DNA from: Methanoregula sp.
Lineage (GTDB): Archaea > Halobacteriota > Methanomicrobia > Methanomicrobiales > Methanospirillaceae
Length of the DNA stretch: 53,493 nucleotides
Assembly (NCBI GenBank): GCA_028679185.1
Contig: JAJRBZ010000081.1
Span: forward strand, 1-53,493
Reading direction: 5' to 3'
Made by a program: the position numbers and the translations under genes. Positions 1 to 9,481 of the stretch are shown here, in pieces (position 1 is the first letter of the stretch; every line of letters starts with the position of its first letter). The notes beneath the pieces were generated by a model. It was not told the origin of the DNA. It worked only from the letters and a program-made list of their open reading frames with translations, and searched no databases.

Positions 1-10
1 AGCGCAGTGC

Positions 11-116
11 CCCGCCTTAACTCAGCTCGGTAGAGTGCGCGGCTGTAGTATGGTTTACCGGTATCGGTAACTGCGCGGCTACCGCGATGTCCCCGGTTCG
101 AATCCGGGAGGCGGGA
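11..116 (+). tRNA. tRNA-Tyr (GTA) with intron
   Basis: The acceptor stem CCCGCCT (11-17) pairs with AGGCGGG (109-115), and 116 is the discriminator A. The T arm is CCCGG-TTCGAAT-CCGGG (92-108). The anticodon stem CGCGG (38-42) pairs with CCGCG (82-86). The anticodon GTA lies at 45-47. Between position 37 (G48) and position 38 (A81) there is a 32-nt intron (49-80), the canonical archaeal site cut by the bulge-helix-bulge endonuclease. The 3' CCA is not encoded. Confidence 0.93.
49..80 (+). other. intron of tRNA-Tyr
   Basis: A 32-nt insertion after tRNA position 37. Removing it restores a seven-base anticodon loop (CTGTAGA) closed by a five-pair stem. It is too short to hold a box C/D guide, and no C/D boxes are seen. 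Confidence 0.85.
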
Positions 117-134
117 CATTCGTTTCATTAGAGA

Positions 135-207
135 GCCCAGGTAGTGTAGTGGCCCATCATGTTTGCCTGTCACGCAAACGACTCGGATTCGAATTCCGAC
201 CTGGGCG
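135..207 (+). tRNA. tRNA-Asp (GTC)
   Basis: The acceptor stem GCCCAGG (135-141) pairs with CCTGGGC (200-206), with discriminator G at 207. The anticodon stem TTTGC/GCAAA encloses loop CTGTCAC, with anticodon GTC. The T loop TTCGAAT is present. There is no intron and no encoded CCA. It follows tRNA-Tyr by 18 nt, so the two are probably co-transcribed. Confidence 0.95.
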
Positions 208-210
208 TAA

Positions 211-226
211 TTTTTTATTATTTTTT
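211..226 (+). terminator. T-rich terminator after the tRNA pair
   Basis: Two runs of six T separated by ATTA directly follow tRNA-Asp. Euryarchaeal RNA polymerase terminates on oligo-T tracts without needing a hairpin. The assignment rests on position and composition only. Confidence 0.5.
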
Positions 227-516
227 GTCCGCCATGTCAGATTTTTTTTAAAAATGCTGATAAACAGTCCGGGGAACAGACCAGACAAATAAATATCAGA
301 GCAACACATCCAAACCGTTTTCGCATATCATTCACCTGACACACGAACTTTTATTGGTTGATGATGAACGATGGTGAAACTTTCGGTAAACAGGGATCCC
401 CCAACAATCATGAGCAGTCTTATGATTGCACCAGCATTTCTGCCATATCTTTCTGCCATATCTTTTTCATACCAGACCGACAAGTTTTACCACATAACTT
501 GTCATTGAGTGATATA

Positions 517-1686
517 ATGGGCGATCCAGAACTGCGTAATGATGAAGTGATTCTCCTTCGGACTCAGGGAATCTTTGTCAAGTCGATCCCATTTGAAGGC
601 ATTCTGACCAACAAACGGATCATCTTAATCGACAGGGCAACAAATCTCCTGCCGCAGAGGGAGATCCCGCTCGTCACAATTAAAAATATTGAACCGGGTG
701 AAAATGCGATCCGCGACCAGACCATAACTCTTTCCGTTTTGGCCAGGACCGGTGAGACACGGCAGATGATCCTCACGTTTTCGCGCCAGACAGGTGGAAC
801 CAGGATCAAGGAGCGGAATGAGTGGTTGAGGTTGCTAAAAGAGAATACAGCGTCGACATTTGATAAGGTAGTCCGTAAAGTAGTCCCAGGTCGTGAACAG
901 GCTCCAAAAAAAACCGAACGTGTTGCCCCTCCCCGAATTGAGGTGATTAGTTCACCAATGGTCAAGCATAAGCCGGCCACAATGAAAACCGCGGGAAAGA
1001 AAGAGGTTGAAGAATCCTTACCGATAAAGAGGATTATAGAATCCCACCCGGTTCCTGTTCCATCGTCCACCGTTGTAAAAGAGCATGCCGCATCACCACC
1101 AGGGTTTGGTACTTATTGTTCTCGGTGTGGAAATCGTGTACCGGAAGGATCGGAATTTTGCAACCGCTGTGGATCCCGGATTGTTGTTCCTGACCTTATA
1201 TCTGTGACCTCAACAGAGAGGACGCCATCAGGTTTGGCGGTTCCACCAAAACAAGAGATCCCAAAAGAGCAGATATATGACGTATCTTCCAGTGACGCAA
1301 CTGCATCCGAGTCAGTAGAATATGACTTCCCGGAGACAAATCAGAAACCTGAATTATTGAAAACCGTTATCACAACCTCACAAATCTCTGAACCCACGAT
1401 CCCCGGGAGACCATCTCGCGCCCCAAAAGGACCAGGGTCCGGATTCAGCTTTAAACTCGGTAAAAAGGAAATTATCGGGATTGTCGTGATCATAGTCATT
1501 ATTGCAATCGTTTTGGGAGGATTTTTCCTTTATCCGATGATTTCCGGGGAAGGATCGATAACTCCCGGTGACAGCAGTGCGCCCACAGTTATGCCAACGA
1601 TTACCCTTCCACAAACCCCAAAACCTACAGAAACCGCAACATACCGCCCTCCTCCAGGAAACAGCGCTGCAAAGGTCGGATATTAG
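517..1686 (+). CDS. membrane-anchored zinc-ribbon protein with PH-like N-terminal domain
   Basis: A protein of 389 residues from the ATG at 517. The frame is open back to 358, but the extra 53 residues look non-coding, whereas [10 protein letters not shown] opens a compact domain. Residues 1-110 are rich in beta-strand and resemble the PH-like fold of archaeal proteins that start with a 'LTNKRIIL' strand. A linker rich in Pro, Lys and Glu follows. A double-CxxC zinc ribbon (YCSRCGN...FCNRCGS) sits near residues 199-222. One transmembrane helix lies near 319-343, followed by a short Pro/Thr-rich tail that is probably outside the cell. This is a common architecture in methanogens, with the ribbon facing the cytoplasm. 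Function is unknown; a sensor or scaffold is possible. The alternative start at 358 is less likely. Confidence 0.75.
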   Translation: MGDPELRNDEVILLRTQGIFVKSIPFEGILTNKRIILIDRATNLLPQREIPLVTIKNIEPGENAIRDQTITLSVLARTGETRQMILTFSRQTGGTRIKERNEWLRLLKENTASTFDKVVRKVVPGREQAPKKTERVAPPRIEVISSPMVKHKPATMKTAGKKEVEESLPIKRIIESHPVPVPSSTVVKEHAASPPGFGTYCSRCGNRVPEGSEFCNRCGSRIVVPDLISVTSTERTPSGLAVPPKQEIPKEQIYDVSSSDATASESVEYDFPETNQKPELLKTVITTSQISEPTIPGRPSRAPKGPGSGFSFKLGKKEIIGIVVIIVIIAIVLGGFFLYPMISGEGSITPGDSSAPTVMPTITLPQTPKPTETATYRPPPGNSAAKVGY

Positions 1687-2058
1687 GATCCCGAAAGAGA
1701 CTTTACAACGGAACCGGCATCACCCGGCTATCACAGGAAAAAATCTGTAAAAATCCCTTTTCCCGATATTTTTTGCGTGGGTCAATGTATAATTCTCGAG
1801 AATTCTCCAGAATAAAAAGCGTTGAATTCGACATTCAAACTTTAGGTCGCTCTTATAACAGAGTTGTTTCCGAGATACGCTGGAAAGGATTGTACAGGCA
1901 GAAGGCTTATGTGAATGAATCCGCTCTCTGGTGTGTTGGTATGGGAGGGTGGCATCATGGGTATCAGACCGGACAACTGATCAACAATCAGAAAAACCCA
2001 GAGAACTAATACAAATCCGCACGCTGCTTTAACAGCATAAAAATAATAATTTTAATAA
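1687..2058. other. intergenic stretch between convergent genes
   Basis: About 370 bp between two converging genes. A 75-residue plus-strand frame (ATG 1785 to stop 2009) exists. It has no recognisable motif and no clear ribosome-binding site; its C-terminal half (CVGMGGWHHGYQTG) is not obviously random, so a gene fragment cannot be excluded. A TA-rich tail at 2035-2060 probably serves termination. No gene is called here with confidence. Confidence 0.4.
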
Positions 2059-2976
2059 TTACTCTTTTTCTGATTTTTCCGGTGGAACTACGATTTTTCT
2101 CCCCTTTCTCCATCGATAGATACCATACCCGATCCCACCGACGATAATAAGGGGAAGTAATGTGAACAAGATGATTATGATTGCGTCGATCATGCCAACG
2201 AACCCGGCAATGCCGTTGTTAATAGTTGAAACAAAGCTGTGACCGGTTTCACCACCCACGGGTTCGGGTTCCTGGAGGTTAACGGTAATGATAGAGAGGT
2301 CGATTCTGTTATCAAGGTATTTCAGTCTGCCTTCAAGACGGTTCAGTTCTGTCTGAACCCGGTCTATCTGCTGCTGAACCAAAATAACATCCTCCACTTT
2401 TTCTGCTTTTTTCATAATTTCGTTGTATTGGGCCAACTGGTTCTGGTAAGAGGTTTTCTGTGCCTGGAGGTCGACATATTCCTCAGTTATATCCTGCCCC
2501 TGTGTCGAGATCGATTTGACTGTACCGATTGCCTTTATACCAGTAAGCGTGGAATCGAATTCTGATGCAGGAACCCGGATTATCACGGAACCGGATAAAC
2601 GGTTATTGTAATTTTTCTGAATGTTTGTCGAGGATATGTAACCCCCTTTCTGGGATACAAGGGTTTTTATGGTCTCAACTGACCCCGATACATCATTTAC
2701 TTCGATAGAAAGGTATGCTGTCCTGATAATCTTCGTATCGCTAATGGCCGTGCCTGTCCCTGATTGGGAGGGGCCGCTCGTTGGCATCGGTAGCTCAGAC
2801 TGTCTACCGGCATATGCAATATTAGACCCGGATTGTTGTAGTCCACTGTCCTCTATTGATACGACTTCCTGAGCAGGGGATGATTTATCAGAACTTACTG
2901 AGTTAATTCCCATGCAACCGGTAGCTGCAACCATGGCGATGCAGACTGCAAGGATTGCGATAATTTTGAAGTTCAT
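2059..2976 (-). CDS. DUF4349 domain lipoprotein
   Basis: A protein of 305 residues. The N-terminus is a lipoprotein signal ending in ATGC, with the lipidated Cys at residue 21. A Ser/Gly-rich linker follows, then the DUF4349 domain (about residues 80-280) with its conserved start (IIRTAYLSIEV) and a central helical part (about 150-220) likely to form a coiled coil. A transmembrane helix lies near 255-288, and a basic tail faces the cytoplasm. The protein is therefore tied to the membrane at both ends. Family members are widespread and uncharacterised; envelope stress or adhesion roles are only guesses. The start is supported by a TATA element about 26 bp upstream. Confidence 0.85.
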   Translation of the reverse strand: MNFKIIAILAVCIAMVAATGCMGINSVSSDKSSPAQEVVSIEDSGLQQSGSNIAYAGRQSELPMPTSGPSQSGTGTAISDTKIIRTAYLSIEVNDVSGSVETIKTLVSQKGGYISSTNIQKNYNNRLSGSVIIRVPASEFDSTLTGIKAIGTVKSISTQGQDITEEYVDLQAQKTSYQNQLAQYNEIMKKAEKVEDVILVQQQIDRVQTELNRLEGRLKYLDNRIDLSIITVNLQEPEPVGGETGHSFVSTINNGIAGFVGMIDAIIIILFTLLPLIIVGGIGYGIYRWRKGRKIVVPPEKSEKE

Positions 2977-3315
2977 ACAGCTTTATAATCCTGTGAAATA
3001 TTTATAGCCGTCGAATACTGCGAATATTTTTGCAGTTATTCTGAACGGGATTTACTGGTTCTTGCGTAATTTTGCTGTATTTGAAGTAATCCCGGAATTC
3101 ATGGAGTAACACTTCTCTTTCTATGAAGGTTCTCCCGTTTCTATCAGCTGAGTGCAGTTTTCCTTGTTATACCGGACACTTGAAAACGATAAGAAACCCT
3201 ATTTTCAGAAAAAATTCGTCCATTGGTCATCTGCTGGTTGAATTAGGTTCATTTTTTTTAATACTCTGTGATCGCCCTTAAATAACAATACGGGATATAA
3301 TTTCATGGTGAAATT
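2977..3315. other. divergent intergenic region
   Basis: This region separates the minus-strand lipoprotein gene from the plus-strand HEAT gene. It holds the TATA box described at 2996-3007 and, near 3289-3303, a TA-rich element (GGGATATAATT) too close to the ATG at 3316 to be a certain TATA box. No gene or strong hairpin is seen. Confidence 0.4.
2996..3007 (-). promoter_or_regulatory. TATA box of the DUF4349 gene
   Basis: Read on the minus strand the site is CTATAAATATTT, an archaeal TATA box. Its centre is about 26 bp from the ATG at 2976, so transcription should begin at or next to the start codon, giving a leaderless mRNA. Confidence 0.55.
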
Positions 3316-3918
3316 ATGGTTGATGCAAATGTGCCCGAAAAACCCGAAGGGGCAGAAGGACTTGAGAAAAAAGGTGTTGAGGAACTGGTACATTTACTTC
3401 GTGACAGCACTGATCCGATGGTGCGTCAATATGCTGCGTACCTTCTCGGCAAGGCAAAGAATCCCAGAGCCATCCAGCCTCTCATCGAGGCACTGGGTGA
3501 CTTTGACAAATCGGTCCGCGAACAGGCAACTCTGGCACTCTCAGCAATCGGCAAAGCAGCAATCGAGCCGCTGTCCGCTGTGATGAAAGAGCCTCAATGG
3601 GAAACCCGGTATCGCGCTGCTGAAGCACTGGGTAAAATTGCCGATGAAAAAGCGATCAAACCCCTCATCAAGGCTCTGAAGGATAACCGTGACCATGTGC
3701 GGTATATGGCAGCAAAGGGGCTGCGGGAAATAGGGAACTCAGAGGCCATAGAGCCAATGATAATCCTGCTGAAAGATGAGAACAGGTATGTCCGGATTAT
3801 GGCAGTCAGGGCACTTGGTGCTATTGGGGGTCACAATGCGAAGGAAGCACTCAAAAAAGCACTTGAATCAGAAAATGATGAAAAAGTAAAAGAAGCGATT
3901 AAAGAGGCGATGAAATAA
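3316..3918 (+). CDS. HEAT-repeat (PBS lyase-like) protein
   Basis: A protein of 200 residues made almost wholly of about five tandem helical repeats of about 31 residues with the pattern 'D..VR..AA.ALG.IG...AI.PL...L.D'. Such repeats form a curved solenoid that binds other proteins, and are abundant in methanogens. The start is the ATG at 3316 (MVDANVPEKPEG), just after an AT-rich promoter-like segment. No catalytic motif is present, so an adaptor role is likely. The gene stands alone, with a T-rich terminator directly behind it. Confidence 0.85.
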   Translation: MVDANVPEKPEGAEGLEKKGVEELVHLLRDSTDPMVRQYAAYLLGKAKNPRAIQPLIEALGDFDKSVREQATLALSAIGKAAIEPLSAVMKEPQWETRYRAAEALGKIADEKAIKPLIKALKDNRDHVRYMAAKGLREIGNSEAIEPMIILLKDENRYVRIMAVRALGAIGGHNAKEALKKALESENDEKVKEAIKEAMK

Positions 3919-3930
3919 AAATACTGCAGG

Positions 3931-3945
3931 TTTTTTATTTTTTTA
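3931..3945 (+). terminator. T-rich terminator after the HEAT gene
   Basis: TTTTTTATTTTTTTA begins 12 bp after the stop codon at 3918. It is a strong oligo-T tract on the coding strand. Confidence 0.5.
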
Positions 3946-4319
3946 TCAGATAAAAAATGATTGTACAATCTATTCCCGAATCTTTGAAATCTTTTTATTA
4001 ATCAGTTAAAATGAGGAAAAAAACATTAAATGAAATACTAAAACATGGTAAAAAAATTATAGAGCATCAATCCATCCATTTTTAAAAATAACCACACCAC
4101 TGAATTCTTCAATATGCTCTGATCCCTTTTTTTAAAAAATAACAATCCGTATCATTTCCGGACAGAAAAAACAGCAATTTCGTGAAACCTGGCACTAGCG
4201 AGTTTGGAGAGGTATGAGCCAGGTGCCGCGGTAAAGAGATGATGTTCGGACTTTTCAGTTATCCGAAACGACGTTCATGGTTTGGCGCATTATCCGCATC
4301 CTCCGTATTCCGGGTTGAA
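3946..4319. other. AT-rich region without a gene, with one hairpin
   Basis: An AT-rich, gene-free stretch. The arms ACCTGGC (4187-4193) and GCCAGGT (4218-4224) form a seven-pair inverted repeat around a 24-nt loop, which could mark a small RNA or a relic. Nothing else is recognised. Confidence 0.35.
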
Positions 4320-4577
4320 TTACAGACAGAGAATACAATCAGGAACATGGTCGTAGCGATCCGGCTTGTCCAGAAACTCCCTGAATGTACCAGGAAGTAT
4401 ATGCACCTGCTGCAGCTGAACCGGGGAATTGTGAACTGTAAGCAGTAAATCTCCGTAATCACAAACCTCGCGAAAAGAGGGAATCCTGATGTCTGAAGTA
4501 TCATTCTGTTGGCTGTAATACTCAATGCAGCTGGAAGTATCCATGAAGATACAATCAGGGACAAAAGAGCCATCCAT
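4320..4577 (-). pseudogene. possible PIN-domain toxin remnant
   Basis: An 85-residue minus-strand frame that starts like a PIN nuclease: residues 9-20 read IFMDTSSCIEYY, matching the 'hFhDTs..ieyy' first strand with its acidic residue. The later part (LLTVHNSPVQLQQVHILP..FREFLDKPD) does not show the other conserved acidic residues, and the frame ends at about two-thirds of normal PIN length (about 130). It may be a truncated VapC-like gene, or chance. No antitoxin gene is visible next to it. Confidence 0.3.
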
Positions 4578-4787
4578 TTTGCCGTCGATGTTAATCGCTG
4601 CGATTAATCTTAATAGCAGTGATTAATAAATGACGAGCTCGGCAATTCTTATTCCGGATAAGAAGCTCACCAATGAAGATGGGCATAGTAATGAGCCGGA
4701 TCCGTTCAGGAAAAATACTCTCAAATAAATATTAATCTTTCCATATAATTGGCCCAATCTTTTAAATTATCGTACTGGATATATCCC

Positions 4788-5267
4788 ATGATTGCCGTGC
4801 TGTACGCAGATAATGAAGAGGGGCTGGACGAACCCGGGAAACTTTTTTTGGAAAAATCCGGTCAGGGTAGTACTGACCCAGAGGTATCGGCTGCAGAAGC
4901 ACTGCAAAAAATAAAATCATTGTCATTCAATACAATTGGCTCCTATTTCCAGATTCCGGGCATTGATTGGATTGCGTTTTTAAAAATAATCTGTCCTGAA
5001 TTTCATGAACTTCCCTTCGTCGTTTTCTTTTGTAAAACCAAGGAAGATGTTGCGATTGAAGCAATTGACATCGGAACCGATTTGTTCGTGGTACAGGTCT
5101 TTAACCTCACCAACTTCAGGGAAAAGGAAAAAATCCTTGAGCAATCGGAACACTGGTTTTCTGATATCAACAACTACCTCCCGGATGCAACCCGGGCAAT
5201 TAATCCGACCTGTATAGTTATCGCCAGTAATAAGGCAATTGATGAGATTACCGGAGTTAAAGCATGA
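4788..5267 (+). CDS. degenerate response-regulator receiver protein
   Basis: A protein of 159 residues from the ATG at 4788; an upstream TTG at 4749 only adds a non-homologous lead. It follows the single-domain CheY-like pattern of methanogens: first strand IAVLYADNEEG with one acidic residue (D8), helix EPGKLFLEKSG, and 'SAAEALQKIKSL'. The phospho-acceptor segment reads SYFQIPGIDW where functional relatives have SDYQMPGMDG, so the acceptor Asp is Tyr (about residue 53). An extra C-terminal part (about 100-159) replaces the usual end. It overlaps the next gene by four bases (ATGA), so the two are translationally coupled. It probably acts without phosphorylation, as a partner of the following kinase-like protein. 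Confidence 0.75.
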   Translation: MIAVLYADNEEGLDEPGKLFLEKSGQGSTDPEVSAAEALQKIKSLSFNTIGSYFQIPGIDWIAFLKIICPEFHELPFVVFFCKTKEDVAIEAIDIGTDLFVVQVFNLTNFREKEKILEQSEHWFSDINNYLPDATRAINPTCIVIASNKAIDEITGVKA

Positions 5268-7417
5268 GTACAAAGGGTCAACCTCTGCAAAAAACCAGAT
5301 CATTCTCATACATTCTTTTATTCTATATGGTTCTTCTCGTGCTTTGTATAGTCGGAATTATGGCTGTAAATAATTACATGTATACAAAGAACAATTTGGA
5401 ACGTGAATCATACCTCCTCCAGGTCCAGACCGAACAAAATATCATTGAGGCGATGCGGCTAAAGAACGGTGTCTGGAATTTCTATGACAAAACCCTTAAC
5501 AACCAGATGAAAGAGGGATTACTTCTTGTTTTACAGGAATATAACCGGACCGGTAGTGACCCCGGCCGCATGGATCTTGCCGCAGTAAAAACCTCCCTCG
5601 GGAAAAATTATGATATTTATATAATCAATGAATCCGGCGTCATAATCGAGACGACATATGCACCGGAACTCGGTCAGGATTTTAAGCGTGTCCTGTATTT
5701 TTATGAGTATCTCACAAAAATCAGAAATTCAGAGGGTTTTTTCGCTGATCATATAGTAAGGGATAAACTGGGTGAGGGCATGATGAGAAAATTTGCTTAT
5801 ATGCCTACACCAGACCACCGGTATATACTTGAGCTCGGCTTTGCCAGTGATGCGTTTGATGAATTAACTTTTCAATTAGCTGATGAGGCTAAAATTGAAC
5901 AGATCGTTTCAGTTAATCCCTATGTTTTGGAAAATTTCACGATATATAATACTATGGGAAGACAGATAAACAACAATGAACTTCCCGATAAATCCGTGCA
6001 GGCATACCTGAGTGAAGTCATTAAAAACCGAAGAACCCTTGAAGTTTCTGATCCAGAAAATGCACTGACAATCCGGTATCTCTTTGTCGATTTAAAATTT
6101 GATGAATACGGTTCAGATTCAAGCAGGATTGTGGAACTCACATATAATAAGGAATCAATCCAGGCTGCCCTGTTTAATCTGGTCCTTTTTCATCTCCTTA
6201 TTGGTTTAATCACCATCGGCATCGGGTGCGCAATAGCATTTGTTCTCTCAGAGAGGGTAACCCGGCCAATAAAACAGATTGTTCGGGATGTGAATATTAT
6301 TGCATCCGGTGATCTTGAACATCGCATCGGTTCGACACAGAGTACAGAGTTTACTATTCTTGAAAACAGCACAAACATGATGGTGGATTCGCTCAAACTT
6401 GCTGTTCAGTACATTAAGGATGGCGAAATTCTCCAGAAGGAGATGATCGATCAACTGCCGGTTGCAGTTTTTATGAAAAGTGTAAAGGATGGCAAATATA
6501 CGTTCTGGAATAAAACAAGTGAACGGATTTTTGATCTGCCTGCATCCGAAGTAATTGGCAGGACCGACCATGAGTTGTTTTCACAGGAAGTGGTTTCTAT
6601 TATAAATCAGGAGGATAAGGAAGCATGTCTCAATCATATATATATAACCAATAAAAAAATTGTAAACAAATACCTGGGCGAGCGCATCCTCCACCTGATC
6701 GTTGTCCCGATTTTGGATTCGAAAAACAATCTCAAATATATACTCGGGATTTGTGAGGATTTCACCGACGAGACACTCAACATGAAAATTGGGCTCCTGT
6801 TCAGCATTACTAGGACGGATGTTCTCAATCAGCTGTCGATTATTATGACTTTCCTGGAGCGGGCCCAGCTGAAGATGTCCCGCGAAGCGATGCAGACATT
6901 TTTTGACAAGACTGTCGAATCGGTCGAGTCTATCCGGAACCAGATGGCATTTGTCAGATCGCTCGAGGAGATTGGTATACTGTCTCAGAAGTGGCAATCA
7001 GTAAAAAAATCGTTTGAGGATGCGGTCAGGTTAGCGTCTTTCTCCAATGTCGACATTCGTATGGAAATGGATGATATTGAACTTTATGCAGATCCTCTCC
7101 TCCCATGGATTTTTTATAATCTCCTGATAAATTCGATACGCCATGGGGATCACCAGCTGACAAAAATCCGGCTTTATACAAAAAAATCAGGAGAAAATCT
7201 CACCCTGATCTATGAGGATAACGGCAGCGGTATACCGGATAATGAAAAAGAGAAACTATTTGAATTCGGCTATGACAATGGAACCGGTTTTGGCTTGTTT
7301 CTTACCCGCGAGATTCTGGGATATTCAGGATTTACGATTATTGAAACAGGTGAACATGGAAAGGGTGAAAGGTTCGAGATTCTCATTCCAAAGGGTAAAT
7401 ACAGGAATCCCAGGTAA
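5264..7417 (+). CDS. membrane sensor histidine-kinase-like protein lacking the acceptor His
   Basis: A protein of 717 residues. Transmembrane helix 1 lies at about 15-37, an extracellular sensor region at about 38-300 and helix 2 at about 302-327. A HAMP linker (ERVTRPIKQIV, about 329-380), a PAS domain (about 390-500) and the kinase core follow. In the dimerisation helix, relatives carry 'SITRHD..NQL'; here it reads SITRTDVLNQL, with Thr518 (codon ACG at 6815-6817) in place of the phosphorylated His. The ATP-binding domain keeps its N box (NLLINSIRHG, N619/N623), G1 box (EDNGSGIP) and G2 box (GTGFGLFL). It could bind ATP but cannot autophosphorylate on the usual residue. It is the second gene of a two-gene operon with the degenerate receiver. 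Confidence 0.85.
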   Translation: MSTKGQPLQKTRSFSYILLFYMVLLVLCIVGIMAVNNYMYTKNNLERESYLLQVQTEQNIIEAMRLKNGVWNFYDKTLNNQMKEGLLLVLQEYNRTGSDPGRMDLAAVKTSLGKNYDIYIINESGVIIETTYAPELGQDFKRVLYFYEYLTKIRNSEGFFADHIVRDKLGEGMMRKFAYMPTPDHRYILELGFASDAFDELTFQLADEAKIEQIVSVNPYVLENFTIYNTMGRQINNNELPDKSVQAYLSEVIKNRRTLEVSDPENALTIRYLFVDLKFDEYGSDSSRIVELTYNKESIQAALFNLVLFHLLIGLITIGIGCAIAFVLSERVTRPIKQIVRDVNIIASGDLEHRIGSTQSTEFTILENSTNMMVDSLKLAVQYIKDGEILQKEMIDQLPVAVFMKSVKDGKYTFWNKTSERIFDLPASEVIGRTDHELFSQEVVSIINQEDKEACLNHIYITNKKIVNKYLGERILHLIVVPILDSKNNLKYILGICEDFTDETLNMKIGLLFSITRTDVLNQLSIIMTFLERAQLKMSREAMQTFFDKTVESVESIRNQMAFVRSLEEIGILSQKWQSVKKSFEDAVRLASFSNVDIRMEMDDIELYADPLLPWIFYNLLINSIRHGDHQLTKIRLYTKKSGENLTLIYEDNGSGIPDNEKEKLFEFGYDNGTGFGLFLTREILGYSGFTIIETGEHGKGERFEILIPKGKYRNPR

Positions 7418-7725
7418 AAAGGTGAAATTTTTTTAGGCCAACGATTTGGAAAGCTTCCTGCGATAAAAGAAGTCAGACAGTAAAATAAATAAACAGGATG
7501 AATCCTGTACAGAATCAGAAAATGAATTTTAAACATAAACAATGGATGATCCGTAATAATCTCAATCGAACGCTTTTTTTAAAATAAAATTGCCGCTACG
7601 TATATCGCAGGATGGGAGAATATCGATCCTGTCTCACTTTAGGGCTCCGGATTATTCTCCAGCACATGACAATAAAAATGCGGGAAAGGGAAATCCATTT
7701 AATGCCAAAAAAAAAGAAAACGTGC
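7418..7725. other. intergenic region between convergent genes
   Basis: About 300 bp between the converging kinase-like gene and ilvD. It contains A/T runs (for example TTTTTTTAAAATAAAA at 7574) usable for termination. No coding sequence or hairpin of note is seen. Confidence 0.35.
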
Positions 7726-9369
7726 CTATCTCTGCACCGCACCGAGATTTGCCTGTTCTACAGTCTCTGCATACCGCGCAAGCACACCGGTAAGTAATTT
7801 TTTTACCGGTGTCCATTGTTTTTTGCGCTGTTTTAGAACCTTTTCTTTGACTAAAACATCAATTTTTTTCTGGAAAAGATCAATTTTGATCAGGTCGTTT
7901 TCCTCAACGAGTGCGATCGGTCCACCTATCGCTGCCTCCGGCGCCACATGGCCAATGCAGGGACCACGCGTTCCCCCGGAAAACCTGCCGTCCGTGATAA
8001 GAACCACGTTCGTGTATCCAAATCCCATGAGGGCTGATGTGGGTGAGAGCATTTCAGGCATACCCGGAGACCCACGTGGGCCTTCATACCGTATGATAAT
8101 TACCTCGCCCTCGTTAATCTCACGGGCGAGGATCGCTTTCATTGCCGTTTGCTCACCATCAAAGACCCGTGCCGGTCCTTCATGTTTCCACATATTTTTT
8201 GGCACTGCAGCGCATTTCACTACAGCGCCATCCGGGGCCAGTGAACCAGAAAGAATTTTCAACCCTCCGGCCGGACTTATTGGATCCTGAGTGGATCGTA
8301 TCACATTCTCATTTTTAACTGTTGCCCTGTCAGCTATCTGCAGGATTTTTTTATCCGATACCGTAGGAGAGTCATCGAGATATTTTTCCAGTCGTTTGAG
8401 AACCGCCGGAATACCGCCAGCACGGTATAGTGTCTGCATGGAATGAGGACCGGATGGCTGCATATGGCAGATATGGGGAATGGCGTCCGAAACTGTATTG
8501 AAATCCTCCAGCGAAAGCAAGACACCTGCCTCGACAGCAACAGCCATCAGATGGAGAATAGTATTAGTCGATCCTCCAAGTGCCATATCAACCCGGATTG
8601 CATTCATGAGGCTCTTTTTTGTAATGATGTCCCTGGGTTTGATTTGCTTTTCGACAAGCGGTATAATGGCCTCCCCCGTTTCCCGTGCAATTCGCAGTTT
8701 CCCTGCGTCAACTGCAGGGATTGCAGCACAACCCGGAAGTGACATTCCCATCGCTTCTGTCATGCATGCCATAGTGTTAGCCGTGTAGAGGCCCTGGCAG
8801 CTCCCGCAGCCTGGCATTGCACAGCACTCCAGTTCGCATAACTGCGATTCGCTCATTGTGCCTGCCGCGACTTTTCCTACCCCCTCAAAGATATCTATGA
8901 GCGACAGGTCTTTTCCTTCCTGATAACCCGAGAGCATCGGACCACCGGTAAGGACAACAGTGGGAATATTGCACCGTGCAGCTGCCATAAGCATACCGGG
9001 TACAATTTTATCACAAGTACCAATGCAGACTAATCCATCGAACCGGTGCGCCTGTACCATAAGTTCAACGGAATCCGCGATATTTTCCCGTGAGGGCAGG
9101 GAAAACCGCATTCCCTCATGTCCCATTGCAATACCGTCACAGATACCAATTACCCCAAATTCGAATGGAACGCCCCCTCCCGCAGCGATACCCTCATGTA
9201 CCTTCTCTGCAAGCTGACGCAGGTGAACATGCCCCGGAACAATGGTATTATAAGCGTTGGCAATTCCAATAAACGGGAGCTCCATCTCTTTGTCAGTCAC
9301 ACCGAGCGAACGCAGGAGCGATCGGTTTGGTGCCCGCTGGTATCCGGATTTTATATCATCACTACGCAT
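7726..9369 (-). CDS. ilvD: dihydroxy-acid dehydratase
   Basis: A protein of 547 residues, the usual length for IlvD. It dehydrates 2,3-dihydroxy-isovalerate and 2,3-dihydroxy-3-methylvalerate to the 2-oxo acids that precede valine, leucine and isoleucine. Conserved signatures are visible: [12 protein letters not shown] near residue 115 and [18 protein letters not shown] near 185-200, which carry the iron-sulfur cluster cysteines, plus [19 protein letters not shown] near the C-terminus. The ATG at 9369 gives the canonical start [23 protein letters not shown]. No other branched-chain amino-acid gene is adjacent. About 110 bp separate it from the cobalt operon upstream on the same strand. Confidence 0.97.
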   Translation of the reverse strand: MRSDDIKSGYQRAPNRSLLRSLGVTDKEMELPFIGIANAYNTIVPGHVHLRQLAEKVHEGIAAGGGVPFEFGVIGICDGIAMGHEGMRFSLPSRENIADSVELMVQAHRFDGLVCIGTCDKIVPGMLMAAARCNIPTVVLTGGPMLSGYQEGKDLSLIDIFEGVGKVAAGTMSESQLCELECCAMPGCGSCQGLYTANTMACMTEAMGMSLPGCAAIPAVDAGKLRIARETGEAIIPLVEKQIKPRDIITKKSLMNAIRVDMALGGSTNTILHLMAVAVEAGVLLSLEDFNTVSDAIPHICHMQPSGPHSMQTLYRAGGIPAVLKRLEKYLDDSPTVSDKKILQIADRATVKNENVIRSTQDPISPAGGLKILSGSLAPDGAVVKCAAVPKNMWKHEGPARVFDGEQTAMKAILAREINEGEVIIIRYEGPRGSPGMPEMLSPTSALMGFGYTNVVLITDGRFSGGTRGPCIGHVAPEAAIGGPIALVEENDLIKIDLFQKKIDVLVKEKVLKQRKKQWTPVKKLLTGVLARYAETVEQANLGAVQR

Positions 9370-9481
9370 ATATTCTCAACCTGTATCCTGTTGAAAATAG
9401 ATTCGCATTCCTACAATTTTATGCCTTGTGTGAAAACCTGTCTGAAAAATGGATATGTATTGATCGAATTGTAACATCCCT

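Noticed and set aside
358-516. N-terminal extension of the zinc-ribbon protein
   Set aside because: Sequence before the ATG at 517 looks like random translation and lacks a promoter spacing that would fit.
1785-2009. 75-residue plus-strand ORF
   Set aside because: No ribosome-binding site, no motif, and positioned between two convergent genes; kept only as a note in the intergenic entry.
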